Positions 26,063 through 36,775 of a DNA stretch of 64,000 nt are shown piece by piece. Within the stretch, counting starts at the first letter, position 1. Each line of letters starts with the position of its first letter. The position numbers were made by a program, and so were the translations under genes. A model generated the notes under the pieces. That model was not told the DNA's origin. It saw only the letters and a list, made by a program, of their open reading frames with translations, and did not search any database. Origin of the DNA: Haloplanus aerogenes (GTDB lineage Archaea; Halobacteriota; Halobacteria; Halobacteriales; Haloferacaceae); assembly GCF_003856835.1 (NCBI RefSeq), contig NZ_CP034145.1, positions 310,001 to 374,000 of the forward strand. The letters are read 5' to 3'.

Positions 26063-27292
26063 CGCTCCATTCCCCCCGTTCCACGTCGCATTTTCTCGGT
26101 GTTCCGCCGCCACGTCCCGAATACCGTCGGCGTCGAGGACGCCGCGCTCGGTGAGCACGCCGTCCACCAGATCCGCGGGTGTCCGCTCGAAGATGGGATT
26201 CGCGACGGTGACGGGTGCGTCACCGTCGTAGAGAGCGGTCGCGTCGCCCGTCTCACCGTACATCTCCTCGTCCGCCCGCACCTTGTCCACGGCGGCGACG
26301 ACGTACACCGGCACGTCTTCGCTGGCGGCCGCGAGCGCGAGGCTCCGGGTGCCAACCTTGTTGACGACGCTCCCGTCCGCGAGGACGGCGTCGGCGCCGA
26401 CGAGGATGCTGTCCACGTCCCGGTCGGCGAGTTCGCTCGCCAGGGCCGCGTCCGTCGTCAGCGTCACGTCTAGCCCCTCGTCGGCCAGCGCTGCCGCCAC
26501 GTCCGTCCCCTCGCAGGCAGGGCGGGATTCCCCGATCAGGACCGTCGGCTCGGCCTCGCGGAGGGCGGCGAGGACGGTCCCCGATCGCGAGAGCGTGGCG
26601 ACCGACTCGCCGCACCGCTCGGCCGCGAGCGCCGCGGCGTCGGCGTCGGCGTCGAGCGCCGCTTCGGCCGCCTCGTCGGCCCGTTTCGCCACCGCCTGCG
26701 GCGCCCGTTCGCCCGTCGCCATCACCCGGTTCACGCGGTTGGCCAGGGCGGCCATGCTCGGCCGGGCGTCCCGCAACTCGCGGGCGACCGCTTCGACGGC
26801 GTCGGTCGAGTCGGTCACGGCCGCCCGATCCCGCAGGATGTCGAGCGCGCGCACCGAGATCCACGCCGAGCCGTGCGTCTCGTCGCTTGCCACCGTCTCG
26901 ACGGTCGGCGCGACGGCGGCGTAGGCGTCCCAGAGACCGGGGACCGTGGGCCGGTTCAGGATCGCCGGCGGCGACACCCACTCGTGGGCAGCGATTTCCT
27001 CGTTCGGCTCGACCGTGCGATCCTCAACGTCGAACAGGAACGGGTGGACCGTCCACGTCCGCTCCCCGTCCACCACGTCGACGGGGTCGCCGGTGCGGAC
27101 GAGCGTCGCGTCCGTCCGTCCCGTCTCCTCGCGAATCTCTCGGCGGGCGTCCCGTTCGGCGTCGGCGGGGTCGCCCTCGACGTAGCCCGAGACGCCCGCC
27201 CAGCGACCGGTGTACGTGCCGACGGCGTCGCTCCGGCGGCCGAGCAGGATCGCCGTCCGGTGGCGGAGGAAACAGGTGACGACGTGGGTCAT
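26042..27292 (-). CDS. NUDIX hydrolase fused to eIF2B/ribose-bisphosphate isomerase-like domain
   Basis: A 416-residue two-domain protein. Residues 1-135 form a NUDIX domain, with the box around GYVEGDPADAERDARREIREETG and its REIREETG core. Residues about 155-400 match the IF-2B alpha/MtnA/R15P isomerase family: GESRPACEG, GADAVLADGSVVNKVGT and an ANPIFERTP-like end. The isomerase family opens and isomerises ribose phosphates, and NUDIX domains cleave nucleoside diphosphates, so linked turnover of a nucleotide sugar or NMP ribose is conceivable but unproven. The start at 27292 gives the family N-terminus. Confidence 0.85.
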   Translation of the reverse strand: MTHVVTCFLRHRTAILLGRRSDAVGTYTGRWAGVSGYVEGDPADAERDARREIREETGRTDATLVRTGDPVDVVDGERTWTVHPFLFDVEDRTVEPNEEIAAHEWVSPPAILNRPTVPGLWDAYAAVAPTVETVASDETHGSAWISVRALDILRDRAAVTDSTDAVEAVARELRDARPSMAALANRVNRVMATGERAPQAVAKRADEAAEAALDADADAAALAAERCGESVATLSRSGTVLAALREAEPTVLIGESRPACEGTDVAAALADEGLDVTLTTDAALASELADRDVDSILVGADAVLADGSVVNKVGTRSLALAAASEDVPVYVVAAVDKVRADEEMYGETGDATALYDGDAPVTVANPIFERTPADLVDGVLTERGVLDADGIRDVAAEHRENATWNGGNGASVGDRE

Positions 27293-27449
27293 AGCCGCCG
27301 TTCGGGGGCCAGCGACACTAAGAATTGTCGTCCGTGCCGGTCGTCGTCGATTCCGGGGACGGCGACGACCGATACACAGCGACTCCAGCCCGTAACGACG
27401 CTCGTGACGATTGGGACAACGATTTCCCGTCTCACGACAACGGACGAGT

Positions 27450-27953
27450 ATGGAGCTGGCGATCATCAGCGACACGCACGTTCCCGGGCGGGCGAGCGGC
27501 CTCCCCGACTGGGTGCGCGAGCGGGTCGAAGCGGCCGATTACGTCGTCCACGCCGGCGACTTCGAGACGCCTTCGGTCGTCGATCAGGTCCGGTCGCTCG
27601 CCGGCGGCTCGTTCACCGGCGTTCGGGGCAACATCGACGGTACGGACATCGACCTCCCCGAAGTCGCCACCGTCGAGTGCGACGGCGTCGAGTTCGTCGT
27701 CACCCACGGCACGGGCGACCGTATCGGCTACGAGGACCGTGTCGCGGCCGCGGTGAAAGAGCACGGTCGCCCCGACGCGGTCGGTATCGCCGGCCACACG
27801 CACGAAGCGATGGACGAGGTTCACGACGGCGTCCGCCTCCTGAATCCGGGATCGGCCACGGGTGCCGATCCGGCGACGGAGACGACCATGATGACCGCCA
27901 CTATCGCCGACGGCGACATCGACGTGACGCTCCACCGCGAGGACGGCTGGTGA
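27450..27953 (+). CDS. YfcE-type metallophosphoesterase
   Basis: A 167-residue calcineurin-like phosphodiesterase. Metal ligands are visible in SDTHV (about 8-12), HAGDFE (about 34-39), GNID, THGTGD and GHTHEA (about 115-120). This is the compact YfcE/MJ0936 type, active on phosphodiesters in vitro; the biological substrate is unknown. The ATG at 27450 gives the family's MELAIISDTH start. The cofE gene begins 8 bases after its stop, so the two are probably co-transcribed. Confidence 0.9.
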   Translation: MELAIISDTHVPGRASGLPDWVRERVEAADYVVHAGDFETPSVVDQVRSLAGGSFTGVRGNIDGTDIDLPEVATVECDGVEFVVTHGTGDRIGYEDRVAAAVKEHGRPDAVGIAGHTHEAMDEVHDGVRLLNPGSATGADPATETTMMTATIADGDIDVTLHREDGW

Positions 27954-27961
27954 CGCCGACG

Positions 27962-28714
27962 ATGGAGGTCTTCGCCGTTCCCGACCTCCCGGAGTTCCGG
28001 CCGGGCGACTCCATTCCCGACCTGATCGAGGCACGCGCCGACCTCCGCCCCGACGACGTGGTCTGCGTGGCGAGTACGGTCGTCTCGAAGGTCGAAGACC
28101 GGGTTGCGGACCTCTCGGACTTCCCGGCGGGGCCGCGCGCCCGCGAAATCGCCGCCCGCCTCGAACGTGCCACGGGCGACGAGAAGGACCCGCGATTCGC
28201 GCAGGCGGTGCTGGAGGAGAGCACCGACCTCCTGATGGAGGCGCCCTTTCTCCTCACCGAGACGCGATTCGGTCACGTGACGGTCAACGCGGGCATCGAC
28301 CGCTCGAACGTGCCCGGTGGCGACCTGTTGCTCTTGCCGCGGCGGCCGAGCGAGAGCGCCGCGCGGATCGAGACGGGACTCACCGCCGACCGCGTGATCG
28401 TCACCGATACCTGCGGCCGCCCCTTCCGCCACGGACAGCGCGGCGTCGCTATCGGGTGGGCCGGCACGCCCGCCGCCCGCGACTGGCGGGGCGAGACGGA
28501 CCGCGAGGGGCGCGAACTCGGCGTGACCGTGCAAGCGGTGGTCGACGAACTCGCCGCCGCGGCCAACCTCGTCGCGGGCGAGGGTGCCGGGGGCACGCCG
28601 GTCGTCGTCGTCCGCGACTTCGACTTCGGGGACCACGACGGGAGCGACGCCCTCTTTCGGGACGTGGAGGGTGACTTCGTGCGGCAGGCGCTCCGTGGCT
28701 GGTCGTACGAGTAG
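27962..28714 (+). CDS. cofE: Coenzyme F420-0:L-glutamate ligase
   Basis: A 250-residue enzyme that adds glutamates to coenzyme F420 using GTP. Recognised by LRPDDVVCVASTVVSKVEDRV, RFGHVTVNAGIDRSNVPGGDLLLLP, VTDTCGRPFRHGQRGVAIGWAG and the VRDFDFGD end. F420 is the deazaflavin used by haloarchaea in redox enzymes such as the Mer-type reductase encoded 107 bases downstream. The ATG at 27962 is preferred. Length is typical of archaeal CofE. Confidence 0.95.
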   Translation: MEVFAVPDLPEFRPGDSIPDLIEARADLRPDDVVCVASTVVSKVEDRVADLSDFPAGPRAREIAARLERATGDEKDPRFAQAVLEESTDLLMEAPFLLTETRFGHVTVNAGIDRSNVPGGDLLLLPRRPSESAARIETGLTADRVIVTDTCGRPFRHGQRGVAIGWAGTPAARDWRGETDREGRELGVTVQAVVDELAAAANLVAGEGAGGTPVVVVRDFDFGDHDGSDALFRDVEGDFVRQALRGWSYE

Positions 28715-28821
28715 ACACCGGCAGGTACCGCGTACGACGAACGGCTTTTCCCCGTTCGCCCCAACCGACGCACGATGATTCCGACGCGTTCGCCCACTGG
28801 CCGGAGGTGCCACCGCCGCTG

Positions 28822-29802
28822 ATGCTCGGCATCGAACTCACGCCCGAGCATCCGCTCGACCGACTGGTCGACCTCGGGACGACCGCCGAGACCGCCGGCT
28901 ACGACACGATTTTCGTCTCCAGTCACTACAACAACCGCTCGCCCTTCGCCGCGCTCTCGCGTCTCGCCGCGGCGACGGATTCGGTACGACTCGGCCCCGG
29001 CGTCGTCAACCCGCTGGAGCGCCACCCCGTCACGCTCGCGGGCGAGGTGGCGACCGTCGCGGAAGCCAGCGACGGCCGCGCGGTGTTCGGCATCGGTCCC
29101 GGCGACCCCTCCACACTCGGGAATCTCGGTCTCGCCGACGACCGCGGCCTCCGCCCCGTCCTGGAGGCGTTCAAGGTCGCTCAGCGACTCTGGGACGGCG
29201 AACGCGTCACCCACGACGGGACCTTCGAGGCCGAGGACGCCGGCCTCAACTTCGACGTGCCCACCCCCATCCCGACCTACGTCGGCGGCGAGGGGCCGCA
29301 CATGTGCAAGATGGCCGCGAAACACGCCGACGGCCTGCTCTACAACGGTGCCCACCCCGCGGATCTCCGCTGGGCGCGCGAGCAGGTCGACAAGGGCCTG
29401 ACGGATCGCCTCGACGGCCTCGGCGACTTCGACCTCGCGGCCTACGCGAGCGTCAGCGTCGCCGCCGACCGTGAGGCCGCCCGCGAGGCCGCCCGGCCCC
29501 CGGTCGCGTTCATCGCCGCCGGGTCGCCGCCGCCCGTCCTCGCCCGGCACGATCTCGACCCGGACCGCGCCGACGAGATCGGTGACCGGATCGGCACCGG
29601 CGACTTCTCCGAGGCGTTCGACCTCGTGACGCCCGCGATGATCGACGCCTTCTGTGCCGCGGGGACGGTCGACGAGGTGGCCGACCGGCTAGGGAACGTG
29701 CTGGAGTACGCCGACAGCGTCGTCGTCGGATCGCCGCTCGGGCCGGACCTCGATGCCGCCATCGACCTCGCGGCGACGGCCCACGAGCGCTCGACCGAAT
29801 AG
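28822..29802 (+). CDS. mer: Mer-type F420-dependent methylenetetrahydromethanopterin reductase
   Basis: A 326-residue TIM-barrel protein of the luciferase-like F420-dependent family. The N-terminus GIELTPEHPLDRLVDL, the SSHYNNRSPFAALSRLAA segment and VGGEGPHMCKMAAKHADGLL are typical of the Mer subgroup. In methanogens Mer reduces methylene-H4MPT; in haloarchaea it is thought to act in folate-type one-carbon metabolism. The neighbouring cofE supports F420 use. The ATG at 28822 was chosen; a GTG at 28807 would add five residues. Confidence 0.85.
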   Translation: MLGIELTPEHPLDRLVDLGTTAETAGYDTIFVSSHYNNRSPFAALSRLAAATDSVRLGPGVVNPLERHPVTLAGEVATVAEASDGRAVFGIGPGDPSTLGNLGLADDRGLRPVLEAFKVAQRLWDGERVTHDGTFEAEDAGLNFDVPTPIPTYVGGEGPHMCKMAAKHADGLLYNGAHPADLRWAREQVDKGLTDRLDGLGDFDLAAYASVSVAADREAAREAARPPVAFIAAGSPPPVLARHDLDPDRADEIGDRIGTGDFSEAFDLVTPAMIDAFCAAGTVDEVADRLGNVLEYADSVVVGSPLGPDLDAAIDLAATAHERSTE

Positions 29803-29831
29803 CTAAATCCGACGCGTCCGTGGGTGGGGGC

Positions 29832-30056
29832 GTGTCCGACCGCTCGCTCGACGAGTTCGCGAACGCGAACGCCAACGGGGACGACGAGGACGATGCCGAA
29901 CCGACGGCCCGACCCCCGGAGCCGTCACCCACACCCGCCACGCCCACGATGCGGTGGTCGACCGACCCCGTCGCCTGCGACGACTGCGGCGCGGCCGTCG
30001 CCCGTCGCTGGCGAGATGGTGACTCCTACGTCTGTGCCGACTGCAAGGAGTGGTAA
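29832..30056 (+). CDS. Small zinc-ribbon protein (DUF7573-like)
   Basis: A 74-residue haloarchaeal protein with conserved ends and a disordered acidic middle. It opens SDRSLDEFANANA and closes with a treble-clef-like zinc site, CDDCGAAVARRW and CADCKEW. Such short proteins may bind nucleic acid or a protein partner, but the role is unknown. The start is taken as GTG at 29832; a GTG four codons upstream is possible. It ends 14 bases before the convergent mutL. Confidence 0.75.
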   Translation: MSDRSLDEFANANANGDDEDDAEPTARPPEPSPTPATPTMRWSTDPVACDDCGAAVARRWRDGDSYVCADCKEW

Positions 30057-30070
30057 TCTGGCGGCCGTAA

Positions 30071-31720
30071 CTACCGCCGATTCGGGTGCCGCTCGAACCC
30101 GCGGGCGAGGTGCGCCTCGTCGATGGCCAGTACCGTCGGTCGCCCGTGCGGGCAGGCGAACGGCTGTTCGCACGCCCCCAGCCGTTCGATCAGCGCCGTG
30201 GCCTCGTCGTCGTCGAGTTCGTCGCCCGCCTTCAGCGACGGGTGACAGGCCAGATCCGCGAGCAACTCGTCCCGACGCTCCGCCGTCTCGCCGTCCCGCA
30301 GGGCGGCGAGCGTCGATTCGAGCGTGTCGGGGTCGGCGACGCGTCCGAGCGGCGCCGGGACAGCCCGCACGCGGACGGTCCCGCCGCCGAACGGTTCGCA
30401 GTCGAAGCCGAGGCGGGCGAGGGCGTCGGCGTGGGCCTCGACGGCGGCCACCTCGCCCGGCGAGAGCGAGAGCGTCGCCGGCGGGTCGAGCGTGGCCGAC
30501 GGAACGCCCTCCGACTCCATCGCTGCCCGCAGGCGCTCGTAGTTGATCCGCTCGTGGGCGGCGTGCTGATCGATCACCAGCAACTCGCCGTCGGCCTCAC
30601 AGAGCAGGTAGAGGTCACGGAAGCGGCCGACGAACGTGGCATCACCGAGCAGCGACGGTTCGGACTCGACCGGGTCGAGCGCCGCCTCCAGATCCATCGC
30701 CACGTCCGCCGACCGCCGGAGGTCGGCCGTCGCGAGCGCGTCCGAAACCGCCGTCTCGACGGCGTCCGCCACGGTGTCGGCCGCCCGGAGCGCGACCGTC
30801 TCCTTCGTCGGGTGGACGTTCTGATCGACCACCCACGGCGGGAGCGAGACGAGGAGGGTGGTGACGGGGTGGCGGTCGCCCGGGAGGAGCGACCCGTACC
30901 CGCGTTCGACCGCGCGCCGCAGGACCGGCACCGACACCGGCCGGCCGTTGACCGCGATCCGGGTGTGTTCCGTTCCGGCCCGGGTGACCGAGGGGTAGGC
31001 GAGCAGACCCCGGACCGACACCGGGGCCGTCCGGTCGCCCACCTCGACACTCGCCTCGGCGTCGAGGGTCGTGCTCTCGCGGGCCACCTCGCGGCCGTAC
31101 ACCGAGAGCGCGGCGTCCACGAACGCGCCGGAACCGGGCGTGGCGAACACCCGCCGGCCGTCGTGGTCGAGGGCGATAGCCACTCCGGGGCGGAGGAGCG
31201 CGTAGGTGGCGACGCGGTCGCTTATCCGCTCGAACTCCGTCGCCGGCGCCGCCAGCGACTCCTTCCGCGCCGGGCGGTTGTGGAACAGATCGGTCACCTC
31301 GACGGTCGTCCCGCGCCCCCGGCCGGCGGAGTCGACGGTCGCCTCACCGTCCTCGGTTACCTGCACCTGCGTCCCCCGCGCCCCGCCGTCGTTGGTCGTC
31401 AGTGTCACGTTGGCCACGTCTGCGATGCTCGCCAGCGCCTCGCCACGGAAGCCGAGCGTGTCGACGGTCGACAGGTTCCCGTCAGGGAGTTTGCTGGTCG
31501 TGTGGCGCTCGACCGCCAGTGCCGCCTCCTCGGCGCTCATCCCCTCGCCGTCGTCGACGACACGAATCCGATCGGTGCCGTCCCCGACCACCTCGATTTC
31601 GATTCGGTCGGCGCCCGCGTCCAGCGCGTTCTCGACGAGTTCGACGACGACCCGCGCCGGCCGGGTCACGACTTCGCCCGCCGCGATGCGGTCGACCGTC
31701 TCGCGGTCCAGTCGTCTCAT
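30071..31720 (-). CDS. mutL: DNA mismatch repair protein MutL
   Basis: A 549-residue GHKL ATPase. ATP-binding motifs are ELVENALDAGA (about 28-38), DDGEGM and the HTTSKL and GFRGEAL lid segments. The C-terminal domain keeps the endonuclease motif DQHAAHERINYE and the zinc-linked CPHGRP, so this MutL probably nicks DNA itself, as in organisms lacking MutH. It lies 79 bases downstream of mutS on the same strand, forming the usual mutS-mutL pair. Confidence 0.95.
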   Translation of the reverse strand: MRRLDRETVDRIAAGEVVTRPARVVVELVENALDAGADRIEIEVVGDGTDRIRVVDDGEGMSAEEAALAVERHTTSKLPDGNLSTVDTLGFRGEALASIADVANVTLTTNDGGARGTQVQVTEDGEATVDSAGRGRGTTVEVTDLFHNRPARKESLAAPATEFERISDRVATYALLRPGVAIALDHDGRRVFATPGSGAFVDAALSVYGREVARESTTLDAEASVEVGDRTAPVSVRGLLAYPSVTRAGTEHTRIAVNGRPVSVPVLRRAVERGYGSLLPGDRHPVTTLLVSLPPWVVDQNVHPTKETVALRAADTVADAVETAVSDALATADLRRSADVAMDLEAALDPVESEPSLLGDATFVGRFRDLYLLCEADGELLVIDQHAAHERINYERLRAAMESEGVPSATLDPPATLSLSPGEVAAVEAHADALARLGFDCEPFGGGTVRVRAVPAPLGRVADPDTLESTLAALRDGETAERRDELLADLACHPSLKAGDELDDDEATALIERLGACEQPFACPHGRPTVLAIDEAHLARGFERHPNRR

Positions 31721-31799
31721 ACGGATCGTTGTAACTGGTTACCGGTGGTTCGCCACGGCGGTCCGGCGAACCTCCGGTACTGACTTACAACTGTTCGTA

Positions 31800-34508
31800 T
31801 CATTCTTCGACTCGGTCTTTCAGGTCCGCGAGCAGGTTCAGCGCCTCGATGGGCGTCGTCCGTGCGATATCGGTCTCGCGGAGGCGGGCGGCGAGGTCGG
31901 CCTCGGTCGCGTCGTCGCCTGCCGCGGCGTCCTCGGCGTCCGCGTCGACGCCGTCCGCTCCCACCCCGTCCAGCGTCACCTGCACGCCCTCCTCGTGACC
32001 GTTCGTCTCGGGGTCGCTCCCGTCGACCAGCGCCCCCGCTCGTTCGACCACGGGGTCGGGCACGCCGGCCATCCGCGCCACCTCGACGCCGTACGAGGAG
32101 GAGGCTGGACCCTCCGCGACGTGGTGGAGGAAGGTCACGTCTACGTCGGCCGTAGGCCGACTCTCCGAGGAGCGTGGCTCCTCGCCCGCCCGCTCCGCTG
32201 CGAAATGCAGGTTGCGCACCCGGTCGTACTCGTCGGCCAGTCCCGTCAGGTCGTGGTAGTGGGTGGCAAACAGTGTCGCCGCCCCCACCTCGTCGTGGAG
32301 GAACTCGGCGGTGGCGCGGGCGATGGCGCGGCCGTCGGCGGTGCTCGTGCCGCGCCCTACCTCGTCCAGTAACACGAGAGAGTCCGGCGTCGCCTCGTGG
32401 AGGATCGACGTGAGTTCGGCCATCTCGCGCATGAACGTGGACTGGCCGCCCGCGATGTCGTCGCTCGCGCCGACGCGGGTGAAGACCCGGTCGACGACCG
32501 GCAGGGTCGCGGCGTCTGCGGGCACGAAACTCCCCACCTGTGCAAGCACGACGATCAGCGCCACCTGCCGCATGTACGTCGACTTCCCGCTCATGTTGGG
32601 GCCGGTGACGAGCGTCACGCTCCCCGGCGGAAGGGTGGCGTCGTTCGGGACGAACCGGTCCTGCGTCACCTCGACGACTGGGTGGCGGCCGGCCTCGATA
32701 TCTACGCTGCCGTCGTGGAACGCCGGCCGCGCGTAGTCGCGGTCGATGGCGACGGCCGCGAGCGTCGCCAACGCGTCCAGTTCCGCGAGCGCGTCCGCGA
32801 GGTCCTGCACCCGGTCCGTCTCGGCGGCGACCGACTCGCGCACCTCGCGGAACAGTTCGTACTCCAGTTTGTCCGCCCGCTCGGCCGCGCCGATGATCTC
32901 GTCCTCCCGACGCTTGAGTTCCGGCGTGTAGAACCGCTCGGCGTTTTTCAGCGTCTGCCGGCGCGTGTAGTCGTCGGGAACCCGGTCGAGGTTGGCGTCG
33001 GTCACCTCGATGTAGTAGCCGTGGACCTGATTGTGGCCGACCGAGAGGGAGTCGATACCCGTCCGTTCCCGCTCGCGGGCTTCGAGGTCGGCCACCCACT
33101 CCCGACCCTCGCGTTCGGTCTCCCGAAGTCGGTCGAGTTCGTCGTCGAACCCCTCGCGGATCACGCCGCCCTCGGTGATTTCGACCGGAGGATCGGGCTG
33201 AATCGCACGGTCGATCAGATCGCGAACCTCGTCCAGCGGATCGATGCGGTCACCGAGGGCGTCGAGGCGGTCGGCCGCGGCGTCCACGTCGTCGAGACCC
33301 GACAGCACCGCGGGCACGGCGTCGAGCGTCGCCTTCAGCGACCGCAGGTCACGGGCGTTCGCCCGTCCCCGCGACACCCGCCCGGCGAGGCGTTCGAGGT
33401 CGTACACCTCGCGGAGCGCCTCGCGGACGGTTTCGCGGGCTAGCACGTGTTCGGTCAGCGCCTCGACGGCGTCGAGGCGCGCCTCGATGCGCTCCCGGTC
33501 CACGAGTGGTCGACGGAGCCAGCCGTCGAGTTTCCGGCGGCCGAGCGCACAGGCCGTGTCGTCGAGGATGTCGAACAGCGTCTCGCTCGACCCCGCGCCC
33601 CGGTTCTCGAAGAGTTCGAGGCTGCGGATGGCCGTCGTGTCGAGGCCGAGCGCCTCCCGCGGGTCGTAGCGCCGGACGCGGGTGACGTATTCGAGGGGGC
33701 CGTCGTCGCCCTGCGTCCACTCCGCGTAGGCGAGGACGGCGCCGCAGGCCCGGCGTTCGGCGTCGCTCTCGACCACTGCGTCGGGGGTGGAGACGTACGC
33801 CGAGAGCGTCTCCCGTGCTCGCTCGGCGTCCATCTCGGCCGCTTCGTGCTCCGTCACCATCGGTGCGACCGACAGCGACTCGCGGTCGACCGTGGCGTCC
33901 GGGCCGACGAGCAGTTCCGCGGGCGCGAGGCGATCGAGTTCCGCCAGCAGGCCGGCCTCGTCGTCGACGCTCGTCACCAGACACGCGCCGGTCGCGGCGT
34001 CGACGGCGGCGACGGCGCGGGTCGTTCCTTCCCGTGTCACCGCCGCGACGTAGTTTTTCGTGCCCGAACCCAGCAACTCGTCGTCGACGACCGTGCCCGG
34101 TGTGACGACCTGCGTGACCGCGCGGTCGACGAGCCCCGACGCTTCCTCGGGCCGTTCGACCTGTTCCGCGACGGCGACCCGGTAGCCCGCGTCGAGTAGT
34201 CGCTCGACGTACGTGGCGGCGTTGTCGACGGGGATACCCGCCATCGGGTAGGTGCCCGTGCTGTCCTCGCGGCGGGTGAGGGTGAGTTCGCACACCCGCG
34301 CCACCTCCTCGGCGGCGTCGCAGTAGGTCTGGTAGAAGTCGCCGTTCTGGAAGAGGAGGAGGGCGTCCTCGTACTCGGTACACAGGCCGAAGTACTGACT
34401 CAGCATCGGCGTCAGTTCGTCGCGAGCGTCGACCATGCCGTCCGGGGGGCCGGTGACGGCGTCGGCGTCTGTGTCGACGCTCGTGCCCGTGTCCGAATCC
34501 GCGTCCAT
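31800..34508 (-). CDS. mutS: DNA mismatch repair protein MutS
   Basis: A 902-residue MutS1-type protein with mismatch-recognition, connector, lever/clamp and ATPase domains. The ATPase has GPNMSGKST (Walker A) and [17 protein letters not shown] (Walker B and signature). The mismatch-reading motif, normally Phe-x-Glu, reads F58-Y59-Q60 (NGDFYQTY), so the conserved glutamate is a glutamine. A long acidic insertion (about 830-880) precedes the C-terminal helix. It would recognise mispairs and recruit MutL, encoded immediately downstream. Confidence 0.95.
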   Translation of the reverse strand: MDADSDTGTSVDTDADAVTGPPDGMVDARDELTPMLSQYFGLCTEYEDALLLFQNGDFYQTYCDAAEEVARVCELTLTRREDSTGTYPMAGIPVDNAATYVERLLDAGYRVAVAEQVERPEEASGLVDRAVTQVVTPGTVVDDELLGSGTKNYVAAVTREGTTRAVAAVDAATGACLVTSVDDEAGLLAELDRLAPAELLVGPDATVDRESLSVAPMVTEHEAAEMDAERARETLSAYVSTPDAVVESDAERRACGAVLAYAEWTQGDDGPLEYVTRVRRYDPREALGLDTTAIRSLELFENRGAGSSETLFDILDDTACALGRRKLDGWLRRPLVDRERIEARLDAVEALTEHVLARETVREALREVYDLERLAGRVSRGRANARDLRSLKATLDAVPAVLSGLDDVDAAADRLDALGDRIDPLDEVRDLIDRAIQPDPPVEITEGGVIREGFDDELDRLRETEREGREWVADLEARERERTGIDSLSVGHNQVHGYYIEVTDANLDRVPDDYTRRQTLKNAERFYTPELKRREDEIIGAAERADKLEYELFREVRESVAAETDRVQDLADALAELDALATLAAVAIDRDYARPAFHDGSVDIEAGRHPVVEVTQDRFVPNDATLPPGSVTLVTGPNMSGKSTYMRQVALIVVLAQVGSFVPADAATLPVVDRVFTRVGASDDIAGGQSTFMREMAELTSILHEATPDSLVLLDEVGRGTSTADGRAIARATAEFLHDEVGAATLFATHYHDLTGLADEYDRVRNLHFAAERAGEEPRSSESRPTADVDVTFLHHVAEGPASSSYGVEVARMAGVPDPVVERAGALVDGSDPETNGHEEGVQVTLDGVGADGVDADAEDAAAGDDATEADLAARLRETDIARTTPIEALNLLADLKDRVEE

Positions 34509-34546
34509 ACCCGCTACGGGGCGGTCGAGGGATAAAAACCGTCAGG

Positions 34547-36775
34547 TTAGCCGAACAGCCGTTCGAGCAGGCCGCGATCCCGTTTCCGCTCGGCCAGCAG
34601 GACCGAACACTCCACGTCGTTCACCACGTCGAGGACGAGCGTCCCGCGCACCAGCCGTTCGATCAGGCCGCGTTCGGTCGCGCCGATGATGAGCATCGTC
34701 GCGTCGGCGGCCTCCTCTTCGATGATCGCCTCCACGTCGCCCGAGCGGACGACGAGTTCGGCGTCGGAGAGGTCGTTTTCGGCCGCCCACTCTTTGAGGA
34801 ACGCCTCGCCTTCAGCCACGTCGTCGGCGACGTGGAGGACGCGCACTTCGGCGTCGTTGGTGAGGCGGAGGAGCGCCGACACCTCCGCGGCGAGTTCGGA
34901 GTCCGGACCGCCGGCCGTGGGGACGACGATTCGCGACGGGTCGAAGCCCCGATCTCTCAACACCAGCATGTCGCAGGGCAGGGTGTGGACGAGTTCGTCC
35001 ACCGTGCCCTCGACGCGTCCGGGGGCGCCGTGGGCGCCGGGACTCCAGCCCATCACCACGAGGTCGGCGTCGTGGGTGCGCGCCGCGTCGAAGATCTCCT
35101 CGTAGGAGCGGTGCGAGAGGATGGTGTGGGTCTCGATGTCGACGCCGAACGTCTCGGCGTCCTCGCGTGCCCGGTCGAGCAGGAACTTCGACGTCTCGTC
35201 GATCTCGTCGGCGCGGTCCCTGGCGCGTTCGAGCGCCGTCTGATCCGGCACGGTGATGATGTGGGTCGCGACGACCGTTCCCCCGTGCTCCTTGGCGATG
35301 GTGCTGGCGAGTTCGATCAGGTCCCGTTCGTGTTCGGGGTTGGCCAGCGGCACCATCACCCGATACTCGCCGCCGTCTGGCTGGACGCTCGCGGCGGCGT
35401 CGACGGCGGCGTCCGGCATCGTCTCGGCGCGGTCGAGGATGTACTCCGAGAGGATGCCCTGTTTCGTGGCACGGGTCCGGGCGTAGCCGAAGTACCAGAC
35501 GATAGCCCCGGCGACGAGGACGGCGCTGAGCGCGATCACCAGCGGCGCGATGAAGACGATGAGGCCGAGGGCGGTGAGCGCGCCGAGGATCGGGACGACC
35601 GGGTAGAGTGGAATCGTGTAGTCCGGGTCGTACTCCGGCGGCTCCGCCTCCCGCATCACGATCAGCGCGACGTTGAGGAGGGCGTAGATGACCAAATGGA
35701 GGACGCTCCCCATCGCGGCCAGCGTCTCGACGGTGCCGGCGGCGATGAACACCAGAATGAGCGCTCCGGTGACCGCGATGGAGCGATACGGCGTCGCGAA
35801 GCGCGGATGAATCTCGTTGAGCGACTCGCTCACGATACCGTCTCGCCCCATCGCGAAGTTGATCCGGGAGGAGGCGAGGATGGAGGCGTTGGCGCTGGAA
35901 GCCGTCGCCAACAGGCCGCCGAGCAGCATCGCGATGGCGCCGACGGGGCCGAGGAGGAGTCGCGCCACCTCGACGACAGCGATCTGTTCGGTTGGCAGCG
36001 AGTTGATGAACCCCTGTTCCACCGCCGCGGCCATCGTCACGAGGACGAGCGCGTAGATGACGGTCACTAGCAGGACGCTCCCGATGACCGCCCGCGGGAG
36101 GTTGACGCCGGGATTCTTGATCTCCTCGGCGACGCTCGTGATCTGGACGAAGCCGAGGTAGGAGACGAAGATGATGCCGGTCACGGCCATCGTGTCGCTG
36201 AACCCGGCGGCCGGCGGCAGGTTCGCGGGGTCGGCTCGGAGCGCCCCGTACGCCGTGAAGACGGCGAGAATCCCGACCAGTACGATCACGATGACGTTCT
36301 GGAGGCGTCCCGTTTCCTTGGCGCCCACGTAGTTGACGCCGACGAAGAACGCCCCGCCGGCGAGGGCGATGAGCTTCACCGGGTCGAGCCCGACCGGGCC
36401 GAGACCGACCGTCCCCGTGATCCCGAATATCTGCTGGATGTACTGGCCGAAGCCGACCATGTAGAACGCGGAGGCGAAGGCGAGGCCGAGCCAGTTGGCC
36501 CACCCCGCGACCGACCCGAACAGCGGGCCGAGCGCGTGGTTGACGTAGTAGTACGCGCCGCCCGATTTGGGCATCGCCGTCCCGAGTTCGCTCGCGGAGA
36601 ACGCCGTCAGCAGGGCGATGCCGCCTCCGAGGAGGAAGGCGACGACGGCGAAGGAGCCGGCCTGACTGATCGCCGTTCGCGGGAGGACGAAGATGCCCGC
36701 GCCGATCATCGTCCCCACGCCGATGGTGAGGGCAGCGAGCGGACCGAGGTCTTTGGCGAGTTCCTCGTCGCTCAC
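34547..36775 (-). CDS. APC-family amino acid permease with C-terminal universal stress domains
   Basis: A 742-residue protein. Residues about 10-430 contain twelve hydrophobic segments of the amino acid-polyamine-organocation family, including the [12 protein letters not shown] motif in helix 1. Residues about 465-735 contain two UspA-like domains; the second retains a [16 protein letters not shown]-type nucleotide loop. The cytoplasmic stress domains probably tune transport. It starts with GTG at 36775, overlapping the stop of the upstream uspA gene by 4 bases, so the pair is translationally coupled. Confidence 0.9.
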   Translation of the reverse strand: MSDEELAKDLGPLAALTIGVGTMIGAGIFVLPRTAISQAGSFAVVAFLLGGGIALLTAFSASELGTAMPKSGGAYYYVNHALGPLFGSVAGWANWLGLAFASAFYMVGFGQYIQQIFGITGTVGLGPVGLDPVKLIALAGGAFFVGVNYVGAKETGRLQNVIVIVLVGILAVFTAYGALRADPANLPPAAGFSDTMAVTGIIFVSYLGFVQITSVAEEIKNPGVNLPRAVIGSVLLVTVIYALVLVTMAAAVEQGFINSLPTEQIAVVEVARLLLGPVGAIAMLLGGLLATASSANASILASSRINFAMGRDGIVSESLNEIHPRFATPYRSIAVTGALILVFIAAGTVETLAAMGSVLHLVIYALLNVALIVMREAEPPEYDPDYTIPLYPVVPILGALTALGLIVFIAPLVIALSAVLVAGAIVWYFGYARTRATKQGILSEYILDRAETMPDAAVDAAASVQPDGGEYRVMVPLANPEHERDLIELASTIAKEHGGTVVATHIITVPDQTALERARDRADEIDETSKFLLDRAREDAETFGVDIETHTILSHRSYEEIFDAARTHDADLVVMGWSPGAHGAPGRVEGTVDELVHTLPCDMLVLRDRGFDPSRIVVPTAGGPDSELAAEVSALLRLTNDAEVRVLHVADDVAEGEAFLKEWAAENDLSDAELVVRSGDVEAIIEEEAADATMLIIGATERGLIERLVRGTLVLDVVNDVECSVLLAERKRDRGLLERLFG

